A stretch of 64,000 nucleotides of DNA from an uncultured Pelagibacteraceae bacterium. GTDB lineage: Bacteria > Pseudomonadota > Alphaproteobacteria > Pelagibacterales > Pelagibacteraceae. Numbering within the stretch: the stretch's first letter is position 1; every line of letters starts with the position of its first letter. Shown here piece by piece: positions 1-9,029 of this stretch. The DNA lies in contig CACLBB010000002.1 in assembly GCA_902605035.1 (NCBI GenBank), positions 48,454 to 112,453 of the forward strand, given 5' to 3'. A program made the position numbers and the translations under genes. Below the pieces are notes generated by a model. It was not told the origin of the DNA. It made no database searches and saw only the letters and a program-made list of their open reading frames with translations.

Positions 1-570
1 AACATAGATGCTGATGTAAAAGAGGTAACATCAACAAGCGACACGAATTCAGGTTCTAATACAAATACAGGTTCAGTTAGCCACAATGGTGTTGCAGCTG
101 GGTCAATTTTTGCAGAATACACATTCGACGCTTATCCAGTAACTTTAGGATTTGATGTTGTACCAGGATCTGCCGATGTAAGTAAAAACTTGCAAAGTAG
201 AACTGAAACTCCTACTTCAGGAACAAACGAGGATACAAGCACAGACTATACAGCGAATGCTGAAATAGAAAATTTGATGACAGTTTACCTCGAAGTACCA
301 TTTTATTCAAATTTGTTTGCTAAAGTTGGTTACTCCGAAGCCGATGTAAATACAATAGAGTCTGGAGTTCAATCTTATGGTAACAGTTCAATAGATGGTG
401 TAACTTATGGTTTAGGCTTTAAATCAGGTTCTGACGCTGGTCTAAATTACAAGTTTGCTTATGAAGCAATGAATTTCGATACATTATCAATAGTTTCTGC
501 GACTAGTAACACAGTTAGTGGTGATATCGACACAGAAGGTTTCAAGCTATCAGTAGTCTATAATTTTTAA
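1..570 (+). CDS. Outer-membrane beta-barrel (porin-like) protein, 5'-truncated
   Basis: The reading frame is open from base 1 through the stop at 568-570, so this is the C-terminal 189 residues of a longer gene whose start lies outside the window. The visible part alternates polar, Thr/Ser/Asn/Gly-rich stretches with short beta-strand-like segments (for example LMTVYLEVPFYS and GVTYGLGFKS) and ends in VVYNF, a terminal aromatic residue typical of the BamA-recognised last strand of outer-membrane barrels. I infer an outer-membrane barrel, possibly a small porin or adhesion barrel of the OmpA/opacity type. The exact family cannot be named from this fragment. A TTG at 190 is an internal codon, not the start. 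Confidence 0.7.
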   Translation, partial: NIDADVKEVTSTSDTNSGSNTNTGSVSHNGVAAGSIFAEYTFDAYPVTLGFDVVPGSADVSKNLQSRTETPTSGTNEDTSTDYTANAEIENLMTVYLEVPFYSNLFAKVGYSEADVNTIESGVQSYGNSSIDGVTYGLGFKSGSDAGLNYKFAYEAMNFDTLSIVSATSNTVSGDIDTEGFKLSVVYNF

Positions 571-590
571 TATTAAAAATTTAAGAAAAC

Positions 591-625
591 TAAAAAACCC
601 TCTCTTATAAAGAGAGGGTTTTTTT
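591..625. terminator. Bidirectional intrinsic terminator between the porin-like gene and gcvP
   Basis: CCCTCTCT (598-605) pairs perfectly with AGAGAGGG (611-618) around the 5-nt loop TATAA. It is flanked by an A run (592-597) and a T run (619-625), so it has the stem-plus-U-tract form for transcripts arriving from either side. It sits between two convergent genes. Confidence 0.9.
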
Positions 626-3491
626 ATGCAGCTTCTTCTTTGTACTCATCCATAGAAGGACAAGAGCAAACTAGATTTCTATCACCATAAACATTATCCA
701 CTCTAGCGACAGGCGCCCAATATTTATTATTTTTTACATACTCATTAGGAAAAGCCGCCTCCTCTCTGGTGTAACTATGTTTCCACTCATTAGATGCTAA
801 TTCAACATAAGTATGTGGAGCGTTTTTTAATGGATTATCAATTTGATCAAATTTCTGAGACTCAACTTTATTAATTTCTTTTTTAATTTGAATTAATGCA
901 TTACAAAACTTATCTATTTCTTCCAAATTTTCACTTTCAGTTGGTTCTATCATAATAGTTCCAGCAACTGGCCAAGACATAGTTGGTGCATGGTAACCGA
1001 AATCAATTAATCTTTTTGCTAAATCTTCTTCTGAAACTCCTGAACTAGCTTTGATTGGCCTTATATCAATTATACATTCGTGCGCAACATTTCCATTATT
1101 TCCTGTATATAAAACTTTATAATCTGAAGATAATTTTTTTGAAATATAATTTGCGTTTAAAATTGAAACTTGAGATGCTTTTTTTAATCCCTCTGCTCCC
1201 ATCATTTTAATATACATCCAAGATATTGGAAGAATGCTTGAGCTTCCCCAAGGAGCTGCTGAAACTGCTCCCATTCCATTTTTTGGTCCAGACTCTTTAA
1301 TGATTTTATGTCTTGGTAAAAAATCAGCTAAATGTTTAGCGCAAGCTATTGGTCCCATTCCTGGTCCACCTCCACCATGTGGTATGCAAAATGTTTTGTG
1401 TAAATTAATATGGCAAACATCTGGTCCAAATTTTCCTGGTTTAGCGACTCCCACCAAGGCATTGAGATTTGCTCCATCCATATAAACTTGTCCACCTTGT
1501 TTATGAATAACCTCACAAATTTCAATTATCTTCTCCTCAAAAACTCCATGTGTTGAAGGGTAAGTTACCATTAAAGCAGCTAAATCTTTCGAGTACTTTT
1601 CTGCTTTATCTTTGAGATCGTTAATATCTACGTTTCCATCTTTATCACAATTAACGACCACGACCTTCATTCCGCACATTTGGGCACTAGCCGGATTAGT
1701 TCCATGAGCTGAATTTGGAATTAAGCAAACATCTCTATTTTCTTGTTTATTATTTTTATGAAATTTTCTAATCGTCATTAAACCAGCATATTCGCCTTGA
1801 GCTCCAGAATTTGGTTGTAATGAAACAGCGTCAAATCCAGTAATTTCTTTAAGGTCATTAATCAAATCTTTAAAAAGTGTTTTATAACCTTCCATTTGGC
1901 TAGTAGGTACAAAAGGGTGTGGCAATGAAAATTCTTTCCAAGTAATAGGCATTAGTTCTGCTGTTGCATTAAGTTTCATTGTGCAAGAGCCTAATGCGAT
2001 CATAGATCTGTTTAGCGCAATATCACAATCCTCAAGTTTTTTTAAATATCTGAGCATTTCAGTTTCAGAATGATATTTGTTAAAAACAGGGTGAGTTAAG
2101 TATTTTGATGTTCTTAAAAGATTTTTTGGAATATTATCCAGTTCAACTTTTACATCCTGTTTAATAGTTTTGGAAATTCCAAATATCTTTAATAGACAGT
2201 TTACATCACAAAGTTTTTTCGCTTCATCAAATGCAACAGATATGTTTTTTTCATCAACTTTTCTTAAATTAATCTTTTCTTTTAATGCAGCTTGAAATAT
2301 TGAGTTTGTTTTTTCATTTGTTTTAATTGTAACAGTATCAAAAAAATGGTCTGACAAAATTTGATATCCACCTCTTACAATTTCGTCTGCAAATATTTTC
2401 GCTAATTTAGAAGTTCTATTAGCAATTTTAAGTATTCCATCAGGACCATGGTAAATTGCAAAAGCCGCAGAAATTATTGCCAATAATGCTTGAGCAGTAC
2501 AAATATTGCTTGTCGCTTTATCCCTCCTGATATGTTGCTCCCTAGTTTGTAAAGATAGCCTATATGCTTTTTTTCCGTGGCGATCTTTTGAAACACCAAT
2601 GATTCTCCCAGGCATTGATCTTTTAAATTCTTCCTTAGTAGCGAAAAAAGCTGCGTGAGGCCCTCCATATCCCATAGGAATACCAAATCTTTGAGCACTA
2701 CCGACTGCAATGTCAGCCCCGAGTTCAGCGGGTGTTTTTAATTTAGTCAATGCAAGTAAATCGCAAACTAAAATAGCTTTTCCATTTTTCTTATGAATTT
2801 GACTTATACTTTCGCTAGGATCTATAACGTCTCCTAAAGTTCTAGGGTAAGATAAAACTCCACAGATAATATTTTCATTAATTTTTACGAGCTCTTGTTT
2901 TTCATCACCTATAATTAATTCTATATCAAAAGGATCTGTTCGAGTTTTAATAAGATCTATTGTCTGAGGGTTACAATTACTTGATATAAATATTTTTTTT
3001 GATTTTGTTTTATCCAATCTTTGAGATAGACCTACTGCCTCTGCAGTTGCAGTCGCCTCATCTAATAAAGAAGCATTTGCAATATCCATTCCTGTGAGAT
3101 CAATTATTGTTTGTTGAAAATTTAAAAGCATTTCAAGACGTCCTTGAGCAACTTCAGGCTGATAAGGTGTGTAGGAAGTGTACCATCCTGGGTTTTCAAG
3201 AATATTTCTTAAAACTACATTAGGAGTAATAGAATTATAGTATCCCATACCAATAAAATTTTTAAAAATTTTATTTTTTTTTGAAATTAATTTTAATTTT
3301 TTTAAAGCATCATTTTCAGATAATGGTTCATCTATTTTTAGATCCTCTTTTAGCAAGATCTTTTCTGGCACAGTATTTATCATTAAATCTTTGAGAGATT
3401 TATATCCCACATAATTTAACATTTTGGACTGATCTTCATCTGAAGGGCCTATATGTCTTTTTATGAATTCTTTTGAATTATCATCAATCAT
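624..3491 (-). CDS. gcvP: Glycine dehydrogenase (decarboxylating), P-protein
   Basis: The PLP-dependent P-protein decarboxylates glycine and passes the aminomethyl group to the lipoyl arm of GcvH. The 955-aa product is full length for the fused one-chain form: an N-terminal half with a degenerate fold and a C-terminal catalytic half. The PLP lysine is K699 in the context NLHKTFCIPHGGGGPG, the classic P-protein signature. It is the last gene of gcvT-gcvH-gcvP; its ATG follows the gcvH stop directly. In SAR11 glycine is a key carbon and one-carbon source, which fits a riboswitch-controlled operon. Transcription should end at the hairpin at 598-618. Confidence 0.97.
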   Translation of the reverse strand: MIDDNSKEFIKRHIGPSDEDQSKMLNYVGYKSLKDLMINTVPEKILLKEDLKIDEPLSENDALKKLKLISKKNKIFKNFIGMGYYNSITPNVVLRNILENPGWYTSYTPYQPEVAQGRLEMLLNFQQTIIDLTGMDIANASLLDEATATAEAVGLSQRLDKTKSKKIFISSNCNPQTIDLIKTRTDPFDIELIIGDEKQELVKINENIICGVLSYPRTLGDVIDPSESISQIHKKNGKAILVCDLLALTKLKTPAELGADIAVGSAQRFGIPMGYGGPHAAFFATKEEFKRSMPGRIIGVSKDRHGKKAYRLSLQTREQHIRRDKATSNICTAQALLAIISAAFAIYHGPDGILKIANRTSKLAKIFADEIVRGGYQILSDHFFDTVTIKTNEKTNSIFQAALKEKINLRKVDEKNISVAFDEAKKLCDVNCLLKIFGISKTIKQDVKVELDNIPKNLLRTSKYLTHPVFNKYHSETEMLRYLKKLEDCDIALNRSMIALGSCTMKLNATAELMPITWKEFSLPHPFVPTSQMEGYKTLFKDLINDLKEITGFDAVSLQPNSGAQGEYAGLMTIRKFHKNNKQENRDVCLIPNSAHGTNPASAQMCGMKVVVVNCDKDGNVDINDLKDKAEKYSKDLAALMVTYPSTHGVFEEKIIEICEVIHKQGGQVYMDGANLNALVGVAKPGKFGPDVCHINLHKTFCIPHGGGGPGMGPIACAKHLADFLPRHKIIKESGPKNGMGAVSAAPWGSSSILPISWMYIKMMGAEGLKKASQVSILNANYISKKLSSDYKVLYTGNNGNVAHECIIDIRPIKASSGVSEEDLAKRLIDFGYHAPTMSWPVAGTIMIEPTESENLEEIDKFCNALIQIKKEINKVESQKFDQIDNPLKNAPHTYVELASNEWKHSYTREEAAFPNEYVKNNKYWAPVARVDNVYGDRNLVCSCPSMDEYKEEAA

Positions 3492-3872
3492 TTAATTTGG
3501 ATTTTCCTTACAAAATTTGTCATACTCATCTTTGGACATTAAAGAATTAAACTCTTCTTTGTCTTTAACTTTTAATTTAAAAAACCAACTTGCACCCTCT
3601 GGATCTTTGTTAATACTACTTGGGTCATCTACTATAGATTTATTCCCTTCAGTAATTTCACCTGAAATTGGTGAATAAACGTCGCTAGCTGCTTTAGTTG
3701 ACTCAACAACGGCTGCTTGGCCCTCTTTTTCCACTGACTTTCCTACATCCGGAACTTCCGCAAAAACTATATCTCCAAGCAATTCAGTAGCATGTTTTGT
3801 AATACCAACTGTAGCCTCGTCTCCCTCTAAAGAAACCCATTCATGTTTTTTTGAAAATTTTTTTTCACTCAT
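3492..3872 (-). CDS. gcvH: Glycine cleavage system H protein
   Basis: This is the 126-aa lipoyl carrier that shuttles the aminomethyl and reduced dithiol groups between P, T and L proteins. The lipoylation lysine is K60 in [16 protein letters not shown], the expected context, and the length is normal. It starts at ATG 3872 and is separated from gcvT by only 14 nt, so it is co-transcribed. A purine-rich AGAGGTAG-type ribosome site lies just before the start. Confidence 0.97.
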   Translation of the reverse strand: MSEKKFSKKHEWVSLEGDEATVGITKHATELLGDIVFAEVPDVGKSVEKEGQAAVVESTKAASDVYSPISGEITEGNKSIVDDPSSINKDPEGASWFFKLKVKDKEEFNSLMSKDEYDKFCKENPN

Positions 3873-3886
3873 TTCTACCTCTTTTA

Positions 3887-4981
3887 TTATTTAAAATAAC
3901 TTTTTTTATAAAACGGAAGCCCTGAAATCTTTCCCCCATATTTTTTTCCTCTAATTTCAAGTTTTATGGGTGTTCCAATTTCAGCAAAATTTGATTTAAC
4001 GTATCCCATAGCAACAGGCGCGTTAACGCTCGGGCCGAAAGTTCCACTGGTTACAAGACCTATCTCGATATTATCAGTTGAAAAAATTTTTGTATTTTCC
4101 CTAGCTATAACTTTGCCTTCAGGTTTAATACCGACTCTAATTTTTTCACTACCGTTAGTTAATAAATTTTTAATTTTATTCCAACCATTGAAACCTCCTA
4201 ACTCTTTTCTTTTTTTCGCAATAGCCCATTTCAAATTAGCCTCTATGGGATTGATTTTCTCATTTAAATCATGACCATATAAACAAAGACCTGCCTCTAA
4301 TCTTAGCGTATCCCTCGCACCCAAACCTATCGGTTTAACTTCGTTAGAAATTAGAAAATTAATTAGTTTTTCTACTTTTTTATTTGGGATAGAAATTTCA
4401 AAACCATCTTCTCCTGTATAACCCGATCTTGTAATGTATAAATTTTCATTTTCATAATTAAAGTTGTTCCCTGTCATAAATTTTAAATTTGAAACACTGG
4501 GTATCAACTTTTCCAATATCTCGACTGATTTTGGCCCTTGTAAGGCTATTAAAGATAAATCATTATCTAACAGCTGTTTATGATTTTTTTCTAAATATCT
4601 AGAAATTTGTTTTATATCGTTATCCTTACAAGCAGCATTCAAGATGATACAAAATCCTTTTTCATTTTTTGTTACAATTAAATCGTCAATTATTCCTCCA
4701 TCATTATTAAGTAAAAAAGAATATTTTGAGTGGTTGATTTTTAAAGATTTTAAATCAGCAGGAATAATCTTTTCTAAAGCTTCAGTTAACGTTTGATCGC
4801 CCTCTAAAAAGAATTGTCCCATGTGTGATACATCAAAAAATCCTGCATATGTTCTTGTAGATATGTGCTCTTTTACAATTCCGTCTTTATATTGGATTGG
4901 CATTTCATATCCAGCAAATGGAACAAATTTTGCTCCGAGATTTTTATGAATATTGTATAAAGCTGTTTTTTGTACTTGCAT
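3887..4981 (-). CDS. gcvT: Glycine cleavage system aminomethyltransferase, T-protein
   Basis: This 364-aa protein transfers the methylene group from aminomethyl-lipoyl-GcvH to tetrahydrofolate and releases ammonia. It begins with [28 protein letters not shown] and carries the DVSHMGQ stretch and [13 protein letters not shown], both typical of GcvT. The start is ATG 4981, directly behind the glycine riboswitch leader. It is the first gene of the gcvT-gcvH-gcvP operon. The dehydrogenase (L protein) is not in the window. Confidence 0.96.
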   Translation of the reverse strand: MQVQKTALYNIHKNLGAKFVPFAGYEMPIQYKDGIVKEHISTRTYAGFFDVSHMGQFFLEGDQTLTEALEKIIPADLKSLKINHSKYSFLLNNDGGIIDDLIVTKNEKGFCIILNAACKDNDIKQISRYLEKNHKQLLDNDLSLIALQGPKSVEILEKLIPSVSNLKFMTGNNFNYENENLYITRSGYTGEDGFEISIPNKKVEKLINFLISNEVKPIGLGARDTLRLEAGLCLYGHDLNEKINPIEANLKWAIAKKRKELGGFNGWNKIKNLLTNGSEKIRVGIKPEGKVIARENTKIFSTDNIEIGLVTSGTFGPSVNAPVAMGYVKSNFAEIGTPIKLEIRGKKYGGKISGLPFYKKSYFK

Positions 4982-4984
4982 AAT

Positions 4985-5150
4985 AACTCTTTTACCAGCC
5001 CAATCTGTCTTTTTACCTGAGAGATTTAATCCTTCGGTGAGGCCTAAGCCTTCTTTCCAGAGTTATCACTGTAACGGTCCGTTTGCCTGAGAGTTTCTTG
5101 GGTATTTGCTCCTTCGGCGCTAAATAAATTAGTCTCTCCCGTTACATTCA
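4985..5150 (-). promoter_or_regulatory. Tandem glycine riboswitch in the gcvT leader
   Basis: Read on the minus strand, the leader shows two similar aptamer cores. The first runs from CGGGAGAG (about 5135-5142), through GCCGAAGGAGCAA and CTCTCAGGC, to about 5075. The second repeats with CACCGAAGGATTAAA, CTCTCAGGT and a trailing AAGACAG, ending near 4990. The repeated CCGAAGGA and CTCTCAGG elements are hallmarks of the cooperative two-aptamer glycine riboswitch. It lies immediately upstream of gcvT, where it normally turns the operon on when glycine is abundant. A TTGACA hexamer at 5174-5179 (minus strand) could be the -35 box, but I see no convincing -10. Confidence 0.92.
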
Positions 5151-5186
5151 GACTTTCTCCTAAATGAAATAAAATGTCAAATACTT

Positions 5187-6053
5187 TTAAACTACAAGAG
5201 ACTTATTTTTGTCGAAACTTTTAATGATTATTGCGAATATTATTATTAAACCACCAATAAACACACCTGAAGGGGGAATTTCATTAATAAATATCCATAC
5301 CCACAAAGGCGCAAAAATTGTTTCTGTGAGCATTAATAAACCAACTGTAGCAGATCTAGTTGTTCGTGAACCTATGGTAATACATATAAATCCAAAAGTT
5401 AGCTGGGGCACCCCTAATAAAAAACCCATCAAAATATCATTGTTACTAAAGCTAAAGTTTTCAGACATTATTAAAGCGTATAAAAATGTAAAAATAGATG
5501 CATACCAAATAGCTGGAACCATATCTAAATTAGAATTTTTTCTGACTATCATTATTAAAATGGAAAAACTAATTGGTATTATCAGAGCAACTAAGTTACC
5601 AAAAAGTGTACCTGATGAAATTGAGTCTCCAACCATAACGCTTATCCCAGACATTGCTAAAACTATTGAAGAAAAACCTATCAATGACACTTTTTCCTTT
5701 AAGTAAAAATAGCCCATTATAGCTAAAAACATAGTTTGAGTGCTTATTGTAAATACTACATTAGCTACAGAAGTATTCATCATTGCAAAAACAAATGCTA
5801 CAAAACTAAAAGACATTACAAATCCTCCTAATAATCCAGGCATCCCAGATTTTTTAATCATTTTAATTGTATTTTTTTTGTAGCTTAAAATTAAAAAAAA
5901 TGTGACTCCCAAATAGAAGAAAAAAGATCTTAACAATAGAATTTCCCAAGGGCTGGTTGTTTCGAAAGATCTCACAATGAAACCACCCCAACTTAAACAA
6001 AAGCCGCCAAATAATAAAAGTAAGTACCCAGGAATTTTGTACAAAAATTTCAT
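5187..6053 (-). CDS. DMT-superfamily (EamA) transporter
   Basis: This is a 288-aa inner-membrane protein with about ten hydrophobic helices arranged as two EamA-like repeats (first half KIPGYLLLLFGGFCLSWGGFIVR, second half LFGNLVALIIPISFS onward). It belongs to the drug/metabolite transporter superfamily and probably exports or imports a small metabolite; the substrate cannot be deduced. The helix-rich C-terminus ends in a short basic tail. Its start abuts the stop of the upstream MATE gene, so the two form an operon ending in front of the gcv leader. Confidence 0.85.
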   Translation of the reverse strand: MKFLYKIPGYLLLLFGGFCLSWGGFIVRSFETTSPWEILLLRSFFFYLGVTFFLILSYKKNTIKMIKKSGMPGLLGGFVMSFSFVAFVFAMMNTSVANVVFTISTQTMFLAIMGYFYLKEKVSLIGFSSIVLAMSGISVMVGDSISSGTLFGNLVALIIPISFSILIMIVRKNSNLDMVPAIWYASIFTFLYALIMSENFSFSNNDILMGFLLGVPQLTFGFICITIGSRTTRSATVGLLMLTETIFAPLWVWIFINEIPPSGVFIGGLIIIFAIIIKSFDKNKSLVV

Positions 6054-7379
6054 TTATAATTTTTTTATAATATTTTTAATTAGAAAATTTAATGAAAGTG
6101 ATCTTAATAACATAAAGATTAGTAAAGATAGCCATAAACCATGATTATCAAAATATTGCGTTAGATATATAGATATAATCACAAAAGAAGCAACAGCAAA
6201 TATTGTTCCATTTCTCATGTCTTTAGTTTGCGAGGCGCCTATAAAGATCCCATCCAGTTGATAACAAAATGAAGCTATCGGAGGTATAATTATAATCCAA
6301 ATGGCATGTTCGTAAGAAATATATCTTAAGATTTCAACGTCAGTAATAGTATTTATTATTGATTTAAAAAAAATTAAATAAGATATTGATATAATCAAAG
6401 CACTTAAGAAACTCAATTCTATAGAATTTTTAACGGTCAAAAAAAAGGACTTTTTGTTTTTTCTGCCAATACAATAACCTATCATACCTTCAGTAGTATA
6501 AGCATAGGCATCGAGCAAAAAAGCGGACAACAATATAAAATGCATTAAAATGGTATTAACAGCTATATAATCTTCACCTAATTTTGCTCCAAGATAAGTA
6601 ACCCACAGAAATGAAAAGGTAAGAAATAAAGTTCTTATAAAAATGTCAAAATTTATTGTTATTAACTTTAATAACTTTGATGGCACTATTATATTTTGAA
6701 TTTTAGGAATAATTGAGAATTTCCTGATTATATAATTATAAGAAAATAATGAAAACGTAATTGCGGTGATATAGCTTGCAATTAGAGTTCCTATAGCAAC
6801 TCCAAACACATTTAAATTTAGAGATAAAACAAAAAATGAACTTAGCACAATGTTTAAAGATGACAAAACGATTACCAATAAGCTTGAAATATTAGTTTTC
6901 TGTATCCCTAAATAAAAACCTACTAAAATATATATTATAAATTCTGCTGGCACAGAGAGCACTCTAATAGAAATATAGGTTTTTATTAATTCCCTTGTTT
7001 CATTAGAGGTTGAAAAAAAATTTTCACTTAAATCAATTATTAAAAACTTTGAAAAAATTATTATAATTGACAACGTTATTGCTATAAAAAAGTTTCTAAA
7101 TAATGTTCTTACAATCTCTCTATAATCACTTTTAGCAAACAATTGGGCAACTATACCTACTGTACCCATTCTTAAAAAACCAAAACTCCATACGATCATA
7201 GTCATCACTGAAGTTCCGATACTTACAGCAGCTATAAATTTAGTCTCACCTAAATTGCCCATCAAACCTGTATCTATAAGACCTACTAAAGGTACAGCCA
7301 AATTTGCAAAAAAAACTGGAATAGATAGAAATAAGATTTTTTTCTTTGAATTAATACTTGAATAACTTGTAAAATTCAT
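6054..7379 (-). CDS. MATE-family efflux transporter
   Basis: This 441-aa protein has twelve predicted membrane helices and the MATE signature near the N-terminus (ILFLSIPVFFANLAVPLVGLIDTGLMG, with the PLVGLIDT element typical of NorM/DinF-like proteins). The family exports cationic drugs or metabolites with H+ or Na+. Its stop adjoins the DMT transporter start, which implies co-expression. The DinF-like branch seems likeliest because of the short N-terminus, but that is only an impression. Confidence 0.87.
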   Translation of the reverse strand: MNFTSYSSINSKKKILFLSIPVFFANLAVPLVGLIDTGLMGNLGETKFIAAVSIGTSVMTMIVWSFGFLRMGTVGIVAQLFAKSDYREIVRTLFRNFFIAITLSIIIIFSKFLIIDLSENFFSTSNETRELIKTYISIRVLSVPAEFIIYILVGFYLGIQKTNISSLLVIVLSSLNIVLSSFFVLSLNLNVFGVAIGTLIASYITAITFSLFSYNYIIRKFSIIPKIQNIIVPSKLLKLITINFDIFIRTLFLTFSFLWVTYLGAKLGEDYIAVNTILMHFILLSAFLLDAYAYTTEGMIGYCIGRKNKKSFFLTVKNSIELSFLSALIISISYLIFFKSIINTITDVEILRYISYEHAIWIIIIPPIASFCYQLDGIFIGASQTKDMRNGTIFAVASFVIISIYLTQYFDNHGLWLSLLIFMLLRSLSLNFLIKNIIKKL

Positions 7380-7439
7380 ATTGAAAAAAAATAACCTTTA
7401 AAAAGTCGAACAATTAAATTATACACATGTAATAAGAAA

Positions 7440-8060
7440 ATGTTAGAACAATTCATAATTTCTATTCAGATAATCTTAATAGATATAGTAATGGCTGCAG
7501 ACAATGCGATCATTATAGGATTAATTGCTGCTAATTTTGCTCCTGATAACAGAAGAAAAATTATTGCTTGGGGTGTAGCCGCAGCCTTTATATTTAGAAT
7601 CATATTCGCTTTCTTCGCCGATTTTATGTTTGGATTTGCTTGGTTAAAAATCCTGGGAGGAGTTTTACTTCTCTGGGTAATACATAATCTTAGACAAGAC
7701 TTCTTTGGCAAAACTAAAATTAGATCTCCAAAAATGAAATCCAACGAGACCCAATCGTTTTCAAATGGAGTTTACAAAGTTTTAGTAGCTGATATAGCAA
7801 TAAGTTTTGATAACGTTATAGGTGTTGTTGGTGCTGCAAAAGGAAACTATTATTTAATGGTTATCGGTTTGCTTTTATCTGTATTTTTAATTGCAACTTT
7901 AGCAAGCTATTTCGCAGATTATATAAAAAAACATCAATGGCTAGGTTACGTAGGACTAGTAGCAATTTTAATAATTGCCATTCAACTAATTATCGGCGGT
8001 TTTGTGAATTTAGAGATTTTGTCAATAAATGAAAATTACAAGTTTTTATTTAGTATTTAA
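7440..8060 (+). CDS. TerC/YjbE-family integral membrane protein
   Basis: This 206-aa protein has about seven helices. The two conserved acidic signatures of the TerC family are present: IDIVMAADNAIIIGLIAANF near residue 15 and DIAISFDNVIGVVGAA near residue 120. The family is implicated in metal-ion (often manganese) export that protects proteins folded outside the cytoplasm; in SAR11 the role is untested. It is transcribed divergently from the MATE gene. A second paralogue lies at 52840-53415. Confidence 0.88.
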   Translation: MLEQFIISIQIILIDIVMAADNAIIIGLIAANFAPDNRRKIIAWGVAAAFIFRIIFAFFADFMFGFAWLKILGGVLLLWVIHNLRQDFFGKTKIRSPKMKSNETQSFSNGVYKVLVADIAISFDNVIGVVGAAKGNYYLMVIGLLLSVFLIATLASYFADYIKKHQWLGYVGLVAILIIAIQLIIGGFVNLEILSINENYKFLFSI

Positions 8061-8954
8061 TTAATTTTTTTCAAAAGGGCGAAAAGAAGATTTTCTAAGC
8101 AGAATGGATGATAACATACCATTTAATTCAGCTTTTACTAAATTACTTTCTTCTTTTTTATTTGTAAGAAAAAATTTAATGTATCTTATTGATAGTTTGC
8201 ACAACATTGGTATAGATTTTTTTAATGCATACAGATACGAGTAATTTTTCTTAAAGTAATAAAACTTAGACCAGTTGTAATGCCAGTTTCTACTTAGGCT
8301 TGCTTCATAATTAAATTTCCTCTCATGAGATGCTCCCCCTAAATGTTCAAATTTAATATTATCAACAACATACATTTTTTTGTTATTTTTTTTTAAATTT
8401 AGACACATATCCATAGTTTCAAAATATAAAAAGAAGTTTTCATCCATAATCTTTAGGCTGTCCATATTTGCTTTATTTACGATAACAGACGAATCGATCC
8501 AATCTACCTCCTTCAAATAATATTTATTTAAAATTTCGATGTTTTTTTTATTTACAGAAATTTTTGAAAAAATATTTTCATCATAGTTCTTATATTGTTT
8601 CTCATTTTGATATGTAGGTGCCAACAAAACAAAGTCTTTAAAATGTTTTGTGCATTCAATTATACTTTTCAAGCATTGAGAGGATAATTTTACGTCAGGA
8701 GGGCTTAAAAACACAAAATTATTGTCAGACAGTTCTAGAGCTTTGTTCATACCACCTGCAAACCCAAGATTTTCATTTGGAACATAAACTTTAACATTTT
8801 TTTGAAATTTAGACTCGAATTCAGTTTTCAATGATTTATCTAAAGAATTTTCAATGATGAGAATAGACACATCTAATCCATAATTCACAATTTTTTCAAT
8901 ATTTTTTGTAAGTAAATGTTTACTATGATGTGATAAAAAAGCTACTGTAAGCAT
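8061..8954 (-). CDS. Family 2 glycosyltransferase (rhamnosyltransferase-like)
   Basis: This 297-aa protein begins with LTVAFLSHHSKHLLTKNIEKI and has NENLGFAGGMNKALELS, the common GT2/WbbL-type pattern for a nucleotide-sugar binding Rossmann fold. The usual DxD region appears as LSPPDVKLS, and the acceptor-side motif is KFEHLGGASHERKF. It is cytoplasmic or peripheral to the membrane and probably adds a sugar to a cell-surface glycan. It converges with the TerC gene, with stops one base apart. No glycan cluster adjoins it. Confidence 0.8.
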   Translation of the reverse strand: MLTVAFLSHHSKHLLTKNIEKIVNYGLDVSILIIENSLDKSLKTEFESKFQKNVKVYVPNENLGFAGGMNKALELSDNNFVFLSPPDVKLSSQCLKSIIECTKHFKDFVLLAPTYQNEKQYKNYDENIFSKISVNKKNIEILNKYYLKEVDWIDSSVIVNKANMDSLKIMDENFFLYFETMDMCLNLKKNNKKMYVVDNIKFEHLGGASHERKFNYEASLSRNWHYNWSKFYYFKKNYSYLYALKKSIPMLCKLSIRYIKFFLTNKKEESNLVKAELNGMLSSILLRKSSFRPFEKN

Positions 8955-9029
8955 ATATAATATATATCTTATATTATAAATAAAAAAACAAAACTCTAAT
9001 TATAAAAAAAACTAAAGTTATTAAATTAA

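Noticed and set aside
5174..5187. Complete promoter for the gcv operon from a TTGACA box on the minus strand.
   Set aside because: No acceptable -10 hexamer lies 16-18 nt downstream, so it is mentioned only as a possible -35 element.
5209..5706. Open frame of 165 codons on the plus strand opposite the DMT transporter gene.
   Set aside because: The transporter frame is clearly the real one; the antisense product is low-complexity with no motif.
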